From: Reticulitermes speratus
Taxonomy: Eukaryota; Arthropoda; Insecta; Blattodea; Rhinotermitidae
Length of the DNA: 64,000 bases
Assembly (NCBI GenBank): GCA_021186555.1
Contig: JAJKFL010000004.1
Location: forward strand, 18,814,406-18,878,405
Direction: 5' to 3'
Part shown: positions 55,401-64,000 of the stretch, piece by piece
Layout: the number at the start of each line of letters is the position of its first letter
Numbering within the stretch: the first letter of the stretch is position 1
Translations under genes and position numbers: made by a program
The notes under the pieces: model-generated
Seen by the model: only the letters and a program-made list of their open reading frames with translations
Told to the model about the DNA's origin: nothing
Database searches by the model: none

Positions 55401-57218
55401 TATTACAACACAAATTAAATTACATAAAATAAAACAAAACAAAACATGTTACCTTTTTCTTTAGATATGCTGAAATTTCGGGAAAACTACTCAAAACTTG
55501 TTTACCATGTTTGAAAACTGGTAACCTTCCCTCCGGCGTCCAAAATGGGTTGTTGGTTACACATGTTTGTAAGGGAGCCCCTGAAAACTTAGCATATGCC
55601 TGTAAACAAGAAAATGTAGGCCTAAATATGCCTATAGAATAAGCTCTCTGATTTTGTTTCAGATACTATACTGTATTTATATTTCAGTTACAAGTCCAGT
55701 AAAGTAGAACAGCTAAATATGTCATACTTTATGGTCAGTGATCACAAACACCAACTTGTAGAGGCAGCAACATTACCACTGTATGGTTCATCTTCTTACT
55801 TGTTTGCCTTGTATTCTGAACCCTGATTATACACACTTATGAGGAGTGAGGTGTTGCTTTTCTATTTCTGTCAAATTTCAAACTCAAGACCCAAATATGA
55901 AACAGCCATTACACACACAGGGGAAGGATGAGAATCCTTTGAAATTAAATGAGTTGAGAAGGATGGATGATCTAAATCATGAAACATGAAAGGCTGAATA
56001 TACAGTTCTTACTCATAAATTTCACACTGTTGACAGTTCTTACTGTTCTATCTACGTGCAAAACATACATTATAGTAATGTTACAATTCAAACAAGTCAC
56101 AAATTTTGCCATGTCAGGAAATATATGAGTAGATTTCTAATTATGTGTTTTCTGTCTGGGCTATTGAGGGATGATCATATCTATGATATCATACAGATTT
56201 GATGGTTTGTAAATTCTGGGTTCAGTGATGTACTTAATAATTCTGCCCATGTCACTTAACTGAAAGAAAATCAGACTGCGTGAGATTTTAGATTCTCAGA
56301 GTGGTGCTGATGAAGATCAAGTCTTCTAGAATGTGTATTTCATGTCTACTGGTAAACAGTTATTATACTCCTCCAAAATATTTATAATCATTTCCCAGTC
56401 AACATGATGTAACACCCAAGAATGCATCAACCTTCACCAATATCAGACTAATTTGCAAACAATTAAATAAATCAGTAGCATCAAACATTCAGCAGAAACT
56501 TTTTTTTATCATCACACAGCTGTGGGTTTCACTTCATGCTTGTTCCTGAACAGCTGTTGATGCCAAAACTTCCTTACTGATCGATTCATTCAACAACTCT
56601 TTTTCTTGTGTATAAATGGTTAAATGCTACATCACGTCATGTGTGCAAAAATCAGACCATCACAAAAAACGGAAATGGTAGAATAAAACACTTCATTCAT
56701 AATTAAGACACATGCCACGATTTAAATTATTATTGTGCCTTCCTTGTTAGGTTTCATTGGGTTGGGAAGGTTCGTTTGATATGAGGCCACATTCTGCAAT
56801 ATGCACTTATACTTCATGTATTGTGGAACATCACGGCATTTCACCTGAAACCGAGGTCTACGAAATTGTGGGACTTTTCGCAGTCTAAATGAACACGTTT
56901 ATTCGTCTATATTAACATGGCCGTTTTTCGCACGAAAAATCGGAACCACGTCATGTTAACACTAAAAACGCATCACAGTACCTTTCACTTAGCATCTTAC
57001 ATCTTTCTAGTCATTGCTGTCACAAGAGTTTATGTGACTAGGCCATTTACATACGTACCTGGTAAACTAACACACAGACGACTGTTTGTGGGGGACGGGC
57101 GATAACAGACTTAATAAACATTTTTAATACGTCTTACCATAACTTCCAGGCAGTGCAGATCAACTGAGGGAAGTCCCCAATCACCTCCCCAAATATTAAG
57201 TTCCATGGGACGATTCAT
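49473..57218 (-). CDS. MTX1: Metaxin-1, 7 coding exons
   Basis: Minus-strand exons: 57138-57218 (start), 55453-55599, 54074-54177, 53142-53307, 51364-51598, 50416-50570, 49473-49553 (stop). GT..AG throughout; the exons sum to 969 bases, or 322 residues plus stop, close to human MTX1 (about 317). The opening MNRPMELNIWGGDWGLPSVD matches the metaxin-1 N terminus. A thioredoxin/GST-N-like half follows, then the GST-C-like part with WWVDTKNYIELTRPWYAKAL and the classic FFFGSHPTSLDATVYAYLAP. Exon 6 encodes a basic stretch (NRRRCQ) and a hydrophobic segment of about 20 residues (ILAGVFATLAMTCYALYTGL), the expected C-terminal outer-membrane anchor. Exon 7 is an acidic tail. Metaxins associate with the SAM/TOB complex that inserts beta-barrel proteins into the mitochondrial outer membrane. 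It converges with VPS45. Nothing looks broken. Confidence 0.95.
53500..54060 (+). repeat. Two family-2 repeat fragments in MTX1 intron 3
   Basis: About 53500-53720 and 53918-54060, in parallel. Shared landmarks: GGAGATAGAAGTAGCATGTT / GGAGGCAGCAGGATCATCC, GTGTCATATCCCAGAAG / ATCATATCCTAGAAG, CAACCTCAGATCTCAC / GAACCTCATGTCTTACC. Related to 18553-18975 and 20870-21215. The second copy ends just before exon 3. Confidence 0.6.
55046..55277. mobile_element. Palindromic element with mirrored hammerhead-like cores
   Basis: Near-perfect arms of about 97 bp (55046-55146, 55151-55246), almost no spacer, in MTX1 intron 2. Each arm has GUGAAGA, extra U, stem GGGAC/GUCCC, GAAAC, GUCG, GUA. The first core base is G, not C, and stem I is not obvious. 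The flank to 55277 matches that of 48442-48535. Confidence 0.75.
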
Positions 57219-58266
57219 GTTCCGTACAAAATTTATTGACCTTTACTCTAACCACAAGATTTCGTGAAAATAAATAATGCTTCAATTATTTAATTACTCG
57301 GCTGCTCAAAATTTCATTTGTTCACACATAATTAATCTCAATTCAAAAGCTTCTTCGTTCAGTAACAGCAATTGTCATTTTATGCAATGCTAAATAACGC
57401 TCGTAACCTCAACGCTACCATCATTGGCCCCATGCGACACTAAGCACGTACACTTGGTTGTGCGACATTCCAACAACCACTCTTATCGATTAGTTCGGCT
57501 ATAGTCATGGACGCCAATCTAAATTCGGAGGAACATATTTCCCGTGGTACTCGATTTTCATCTCTCATTGAGGTTTCACTGTTAATTTCAATAATGTTTT
57601 TAGGTCCGTAGTTCGTTATTTTCTTTACTTGCTGCCCCCATCTTTCCATTTCATTTCATTATGCATTCACACAATCCATACAGGAAGATCCTTTGTATTT
57701 TTTTTTAAAAGTCTTTCATTTATTTCTCTGTAATTACATCAACAGGTACACATTAATCTAATTATAATTGTTCCTTGATACCAATTGCCCGTCATGTTTC
57801 GTTAGAATTTTCTTCCCTCTTGATTGTTGAGCTGGGATATGCCATCATCGTAAGAGTAGTGAAAAGACGAGCAAAAAACACTACCAATATATCCTTTGTA
57901 TACAGAATTTGTCACATATGTAGTATTATACATATATTCAAAATACAAACTTACCAATATTACAGTGAATAAAAAAACAATAAACGGTCTATATTTAAAA
58001 GTGTTAAAATTATCTAGTATAATCATCTAATATAAAGCATTTGTCATACAAAAATCTTCTATAATTCGACCAATAACTTATAATATATCAAAGGTTCTTG
58101 AGTTACCAGATGACACAAAAAAGTCCATCCATAAATTTTGAAGTACTTGCAATTGATTAATGCTGACTTTAGTTTCGTGTCATGCTCATATAGCTGTGAT
58201 TTACTTTGAGACCAGTTTCTTTGGTAGCCTGCAGGAGAACAAGGGGTTTTTTTTTTTTTTTGACAG
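57219..58266. other. MTX1 5' flank
   Basis: Should contain the MTX1 promoter; the first about 400 bases are slightly richer in CG. A 69-codon minus-strand ORF (57440-57649) overlaps this stretch; it has no recognisable family and may be 5'UTR or chance. Confidence 0.5.
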
Positions 58267-58278
58267 TATATACATTCT

Positions 58279-58670
58279 ACCCTGTCGACCTCGGTTAGCG
58301 TGCTCGCCACTGGACCCAAGGTTCGCGGGTTCGATCCCGACCGAGGTCGATGGATTTTTAAGGGTGATAAAAATCTGGAGCACCACTTCCTTCGGAGGGG
58401 AAGTAAAGCCGTCGGTCTCATGTCGTAGATTTACGGCATGTAAAAGAACCTTACGGGCATGAATAGAAATGTTTCGTAAGCAAAATTCAACCCCAATTTC
58501 TCACCCAAGTCTCCTGACTGCCTGCCAGATGGCTCTGGCGGTCACATCAGAATCGATAGAACAGTAGCGCGGCCAGTCACACAACTGCCACGAATGCGCA
58601 CGACCCAGTAACCTCGGATAGAGGAGGCCTGAGCCCATATAGGGCTGTTGAGCCATGGTTATTATATTAT
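58279..58670 (+). mobile_element. tRNA-derived SINE (family 4) with 12-bp target duplication
   Basis: Target duplication TATATACATTCT at 58267-58278 and 58671-58682. Head GTTAGCGTGCTCGCCACTGG with B box GGTTCGATCCC (about 58329); body TTCGGAGGGGAAGTAAAGCC; tail TTATTATATTATTA. 392 bp, apparently complete and young. Confidence 0.88.
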
Positions 58671-58682
58671 TATATACATTCT

Positions 58683-61029
58683 CCCCTAATAAGCTAATGC
58701 AGCCTGCATAAAATCAGATACATGATTTAGGTTGTGGAGCTGTGGTTGCAAGAAATAAAAACAGTTTTCACAACTTTTTTCTGCAGTTTAAATAGTGTGA
58801 AATATTGTGCAGTGTCTGTTGAGGTTGTGTGTGAGTTCTGTCTTGTAATTCATACCAGGTTTTAGTGATAATTATTTGGTCCAGCAGGCTTCCAGATAGT
58901 GATGTTGGCTTGACATGTTTGATGTTGAAGTTCTCTGTGTTGAGGTTGTATGGTACTGAATAAGAGGGTATACAGCGAAGTGCAGATGATGTGCAAGGCC
59001 TGAGTCTTACTTAAGGTACTTGCTTTGTGAGTTCAAGTAAAACACTTCAACATGACATTTAGATTGTCTGGCCTTTGGACTGAGATTTAGCCTTGTGCAT
59101 ATAGAGCACTTTAACATAGCATCTAGTGTTGAGGTTAAGTCTGCATGAAGCTACATCTGCATTCGCCTGCCACTCATCGGGGTGTGTCTGTCTCTGTATG
59201 TGTTTCTGTGTTTTTGAGATATCCTGAACTGCAGCAAAGTCTGTCAATATATGTAATTGTTTCAAATGTTATCATACTTCTCTCTCTCACCATACCTAAT
59301 CCTGTGACAGCAATGAAATAGATTTTGTCTTTGTGTCTGTAACATTTTTCCCATATTTCTGGAAAATCTGTTTTGTGTTATGATCACAGAAATGTGGGGA
59401 TATGATGCAACATACAGGCATCTGTCTGCATTTAACTTTGTTCCAAACAATTCTGTCTTGCTTTAACACTGACACATTTTAGTGGTCAAAGATTCACTTA
59501 ATGTTGCCTTGCCTTGGATTAGACTAACTTTTGTTTTTACTCGTAGCTGACAGGATTTCAAAGGTCCGAATGTGAGGTATTTTCATGAATTCGTATATGA
59601 CAACAGGCTCTGTTCTGTGCTATTTTCTATATTCCCACTTTCAGTAACATAACCTAAGCATTAAATAAGGTCTTCTCTGTAGTAATTTTTCCAACAAACT
59701 ACAGAGTGTCTTCTCCCAGAAGACTGATCTTAAAGTTATACTTGAAAGTTTCTGTTGCATACAACTCTTTTTTCTGTGTAACTTACACAAACTTTATACA
59801 TATTAGACTGCTTGTTGTGGTCATTCCTTGGGACATTTTAAGGTATGTTACAGGAATACCTTGTATTTTATGCTTAATGTGTCAGTCTTCTGACCACATA
59901 TGTTAGTGTGCCATATAAACTGTGATGAACATAATTACACAGCTTGGATTTGAATTATAACAAAGTAAAAGGAGTTGTGTCAGAAAATAAGCAAGAAATG
60001 TTTAACATATATTAACATTTACTTAAAGAATCGTAAAGATGAGTAAAGAACCAGTCCTACCATTTGTTTAGAATTCTCCTGTTTGTTTTATTTTCTTTTA
60101 ATCACACACATCAATCTTAAGATTTGCCAGCTTGCTAACCTCATTTATGTTTGCAGTGGCCAGGAAGCAGAGACCCAGTCTTTCACTGACCGCAAGACAA
60201 CCAGTCATCACCATGAAGCGCCACAGAAATACACTTGTTATAATGAAATATCATGCTGTCTCAGTTCGAGCAGAAACCTGTTCAACCACTGTAAGAACAA
60301 AAGAAGAAAAATTAACACTGCCGAAATGTTGAGTACTATTGTGGCTTTGTTGTGATAAAAGGCAATAGGTACTTCATAACATCAGGTATGTGACATGTGA
60401 CAAACATAACCTGTGTTTGCAAGAATACCATGACCACAAAAGACATCGATACACGTTTGTCTTAAAGTCCTCCAAGACCCATAAAGTTAATGTGTATATT
60501 GTAATATCGGTATGATTTTGAACTGACAGATTTAAATTTGGCATTTTGCACCGTTCATTTCGTGTAACTACAGCCACAAAATGTCACTAGAAAATATTGT
60601 GGCCATGAGACAACTTCCAAATAATAACCTCACTTTGAATGAAAATATAATAAAACAACAGTTTTTCTACATGAGATATTCAAATTGTCAGGGAGAGAGA
60701 GACAGGTTTTTTTATTTAACAGTGGAAGAGACCTCTATATGTTACTTAAAGAGCGAGTAGTGGATCAGTTCAATAGTGTGTACGCAATCTTATTATAGAC
60801 GTTATATTTACAGACGGTGCAGGAGCTTTTGTTGAAAGGGACGTACCTAGAAGATTTCTTTTTTGATGGCACATTCTGTGTAATTTGTAGGCTCTATGGT
60901 ACTTTTTATACAGGAGCTAGTGTTTATTTACTGTTCACAGGTATTGAAGTATAAGATGACTGTAAAGAATGTAAACTTTAATTACTATAATTATTTAGGG
61001 TGATATAAGCCTGTTAAGTATATTGTTCG
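58683..61029. other. No gene seen
   Basis: AT-rich. An open stretch at about 60157-60332 is preceded by TTTATGTTTGCAG, an acceptor-like string, and reads ARKQRPSLSLTARQPVITMK. I do not recognise it and cannot join it to another exon. Confidence 0.4.
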
Positions 61030-61280
61030 GTACAACGTGTAGTTCGGCCGCTCGCTTGCTAGGATCGTGGGTTCGAATCCCACCCGGGGCATGGATGTTT
61101 GTCTCTTGTGAGTGTTGAGTTGTTGTCAGGTAGAGGCCTCTGCGACGAGCCGATCCCTCGTCCAGAGGAGTGCTACCGACTGTGGTGTGTCTCTCAGTGT
61201 GATCAAAAGAAATTACAAACCTCGACACTGAAACGGAAAACCGGAGTAGGTAGAAGACGACTAAAAAAAACAACGTAGTA
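61030..61280 (+). mobile_element. tRNA-derived SINE (family 5)
   Basis: tRNA-like head with GGTTCGAATCCCACCCGGGG (B box at about 61070), then a body with CCTCTGCGACGAGCCGATCC and an A-rich end (CTAAAAAAAACAACG). ACAACGT occurs at both edges and may be a short target duplication. Confidence 0.75.
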
Positions 61281-61329
61281 GTTAATAAGAGTATTACGTA
61301 ACAACACACCACACAGGCTCATGTCAGTA

Positions 61330-62170
61330 AGACTGTATTGCAGTTAGAAAGAGACGGCGCATGCGTAGATAGCTGATTTCGTTCGCGTTACTAACAACCA
61401 AGTGGCGTTGATTGGTATGTACGTAACTATCCGCCAATGAACGATGCGTAACGTTACAGTGTTGGCTAAGTACCAGTCAACATAGCGTAGCATCCCAGAA
61501 GCAAGAATGCTTCTCGTCTTTCCGCGAATTGGACGAGTCCATGTAACTCGGCGGGGGTGACAGTTCTCTCAAGTACATTCAACGTTAGTTACAAACTCCG
61601 TTATAGACATTGATTTCAGTTCTCTGTGGGATCAGGGATATAATCTGTGGTATCAACAGCAGCGTCGGTCGCCGCGTGTTGGATATTATTCAATGGGAAG
61701 TGGTAGGTGTTCGCGATTAGTGCTTAACGTTGAGTGATCATTGGATACGTATTTTGATATTGTAAAAGAATGGATAACATTAAAAGATATTAGTCATTAT
61801 TGATTAGTAGAACTATATTCTGTAATTAGTACGGAAAATATATTCAAAACTCTAACCATGTCGGAAAAGGATCTATTGGTGCGCTCGTAGAATTAATGGT
61901 TTACTTTTGGAACTACAAAATAACTGGTATTGTGGAATTGTCAGAAGTGGTGGGAAGTTTATGAACCACTGAACACCAGTTAACGAAATGCCAAACACTG
62001 AAGTGAATCGTATGTCGCCGCACATGACCTATACAATGTACAGCTGAAAAATATGTGCGAGGTACTCAAACGTGTCGGTACTGTGACAGACCGGAAGGGC
62101 ACGGCCGCACCCGCGCCCCGAGTGTTGCAAGGAAATTTTATTAACTCTGTAGGTATTTTTACTCCCATTT
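61330..62170 (+). promoter_or_regulatory. CpG-richer block, candidate promoter and first exon of an unseen gene
   Basis: CG dinucleotides are clearly more frequent than in flanking DNA (CGCATGCG, GTTCGCGTTAC, GGTCGCCGCGTG, CCGCACCCGCGCCCCGAG). GAAGTG/GTAGGTGT near 61700 could be a donor. ATG at 62055 opens MCEVLKRVGTVTDRKGTAAP, then PAPRVLQGNFINSV, ending at a possible donor near 62150. No family recognised; rightward transcription is inferred only from these signs. Confidence 0.4.
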
Positions 62171-63105
62171 TATGTTTCTTCGGTTTTGTAATCCTTTTCT
62201 GCTGTAATTACATCAGATAGGTAATAATATTAGGCACGCATGGCTAGTAGTTAAGGCGTTGTAAAATAAGAATAAATGTTGCATTGTAATTTATTGATAC
62301 TGGACGTGTGAGCGCTCTTGTTGCATTAGGGTTGGTGTTCGATGGAATGAGGTGTGAGGTTAGTCTGTGTGGGGAGAAGGGGAAGCCACATTTTATGTGT
62401 GCCTGGGCCTTCAGAAACGTTATTTCGATATTACAGAAACTAAATATTTTAAAATATGTCGGAGAGGCATGTGTTTAAGGTATAGTGCTATTCAGTGAAA
62501 AGAGTATGGCCTTAAAACCTGGAGATACAAAACAAATAGTTAGGCCAGATGTATTACATTGTTGTAACTACTATACAGATCAAAGGTTACTGGCCATGGT
62601 ATGACACTGTTTATACTGGTAGAGATTTACAGATGTTTCAGATTGTCAACCCTTAAGATGATGGTAGCATATTCCTCCGTAATGCCAGTTTATTTTTATG
62701 GCATCACATCATAGAAGACATTATTCCAAATAATTGTCAGTTCTCAATTATAAATGCTTATGGTCATATAACACTGCTCTGCTCGGATTTGTATATTTGC
62801 AAAGGAAGAGTAATTTCTGAAGGATTTTTGACGCTGATTTAAAAAATTCAATCATTTCCCTGTTATGTCAGGTTTTTGAGGTAACTGGAAATGTTTATTT
62901 CCGTACTTCAGTGTAAATATGGCAGTCCAGTTGAGGTAATGAGATGCACAGTTATGTTTACCTGAGAAGCACTTTTTTAATACAGTTCATCTGGCAACAC
63001 CGCTACACATCACCCCAAACCACCACTCTTTTTACTCTGCAAAGCGCAGTTCCATTGTTAATGTGCTGGGATCGAGGTATTGAATTATGGCTGCTGTGAG
63101 TCATA
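62171..63105. other. No gene seen
   Basis: Contains a family-2-like fragment at about 62655-62760 (TAGCATATTCCTCCGTAATG, CATCACATCATAGAAGAC). Otherwise featureless. Confidence 0.45.
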
Positions 63106-64000
63106 TCAGATTTCATTTCTGGGGCAAGAATGGCTTTGTGCGGTTGTATGAAATGTCCTGACATATATTACATCTGTGGGAGCTATGTGATAGTGGAACA
63201 ATGACAGAACATCACAGACTTTGTCAAGAACACATATTTTACTTAATTCAGAGAGAAGCTGGGGGACAGGATAAGGCATGGGCACCACACAGGATATACT
63301 GAACATGCATTCAAGGTTCAAGGTCATGGAAGGCTGGAAAGACAATATCCATATGCTGTGCCATACCTGTAGTATGGAGGGAACCCATAAATCACACAGA
63401 CTGCAATTTTTGTCTTGTGAAAGTGGAAGCGTACAGTGCAAAGAATAAGAAAGACATAGTGTATCCCAATCTCCCATCTGCATTGAGACCACTGCAGAAG
63501 TTCTAGGTTCAAGGCTCAAAGCTAAAAACTTGCTTTCACCTGGGACTAATATTTCATTGTATAGGCATCGTGAACAGGAGCTTACTTTATACATCTCCGA
63601 AGATGGATCTGTGGGTTTGGTGTAGATTAAAGTGCTTCTGATTGGAGGATGTTTATTGATTCACCTAAATCAAGTCTCAAAGGTGTGGTACTCCATAATG
63701 GAAATGTGTTTGCATCTATTCTTGTTGCACATTCTGTCCACTTAAGAGAAACATGTGACAGCCTAAAGCTTTTGCTGAACAATGTGAACTACAAAGCACA
63801 TGGATAGCTTGTGTGTGGGGACTTTAAAGTAGTTAGTTTGTTGCTTCGTTTGCAGGCGGGCTACACCAAGGTGCCCTGTTTTTTGTGCGAGTGGGATAGC
63901 CAGGCCAAGAGTGAGCACTGGGAAAGACACAAATGACCACAAAAAAATCTTTGACTGGGGTTGAAGAATGTAATGCAGGAGCCACTGGTAGATTGTGCTA
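63106..64000 (+). pseudogene. Decayed copy of a repetitive invertebrate ORF family (YTK..CFLCEWDS)
   Basis: Plus-strand pieces in order: DCNFCLVKVEAYSAKNKKDI, VYPNLPSALRPLQKF, RLKAKNLLSPGTNISLYRHR, DSPKSSLKGVVLHNGNVFAS, HLRETCDSLKLLLNNVNY, LQAGYTKVPCFLCEWDSQAK. This matches a family of uncharacterised, often multi-copy proteins in arthropod genomes with a CxxC-type YTK-CFLC-WDS motif. At least two frame changes and several stops interrupt it; the window ends inside it. Probably mobile-element derived (inference). Confidence 0.65.

Noticed and set aside
57440..57649. 69-codon minus-strand ORF upstream of MTX1
   Set aside because: No family recognised and no link to MTX1 exon 1; could be 5'UTR or chance.
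58279..61280. Possible tRNA genes at about 58290 and 61040
   Set aside because: Only the head with the B box is tRNA-like; no full cloverleaf closes, and both continue into SINE bodies, one with target duplications.
63106..63594. 162-codon minus-strand ORF
   Set aside because: The plus strand carries ordered pieces of a known repetitive protein family; the minus ORF is its shadow.

Overview
The window is a piece of an animal nuclear genome, almost certainly a hemimetabolous insect (a cockroach/termite-like polyneopteran is a guess from repeat style only). It is AT-rich, has long introns with GT..AG boundaries, no operons, and is crowded with transposable elements. I assembled three conserved protein genes by hand from conserved residues and splice sites. 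FBXW2 (F-box/WD40, minus strand, 13012-15937, first exon not resolved) and VPS45 (SM-family vacuolar sorting protein, plus strand, 12 coding exons, 16774-43492) are head-to-head around a shared promoter interval of about 0.8 kb. MTX1 (metaxin-1, minus strand, 7 coding exons, 49473-57218) converges on VPS45. They are housekeeping genes in separate pathways: SCF ubiquitin ligase, SNARE-dependent endosomal fusion, and mitochondrial outer-membrane import. VPS45 exon 2 is one base short of an open frame, although all other exons join in phase. Region by region: 1-1490 holds mariner and SINE relics. 1491-7845 is a Ty3/gypsy LTR retrotransposon with nearly identical LTRs, a 4-bp target duplication and broken gag/pol. 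7.85-13 kb holds an RTE-type LINE 3' end and a Tigger/pogo relic. 13-16.7 kb is FBXW2. 16.8-43.5 kb is VPS45, whose introns carry Penelope-like element (PLE) remnants, SINEs, a DDxD mariner-like element, two internally deleted pogo-like elements, a hAT MITE and several mariner relics. 43.5-49.4 kb is intergenic with a 1.95-kb TIR element. 49.4-57.2 kb is MTX1. 57-64 kb holds two tRNA-derived SINEs, a CpG-richer block that may be the promoter/first exon of an unseen gene, and a relic of a widespread invertebrate ORF family. The most interesting signal is a set of at least seven, perhaps a dozen, hammerhead-ribozyme-like motifs (CUGANGA / stem / GAAAC / short loop / GUH, flanked by a complementary stem I). 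They are scattered across 42 kb and lie at the ends of short palindromic insertions. Two of these insertions carry the C-terminal GIY-YIG tail of a Penelope-like element, and two show 10-12 bp target duplications plus a homologous one-sided 35-41 bp extension. PLEs are known to carry hammerhead ribozymes. The inverted-arm architecture, the co-occurrence of diverged subfamilies and a conserved extra U after the CUGANGA box deserve follow-up. A second notable signal is a pair of pogo-like elements 146 bp apart whose five or six repeated subterminal motifs differ by the same base almost throughout.
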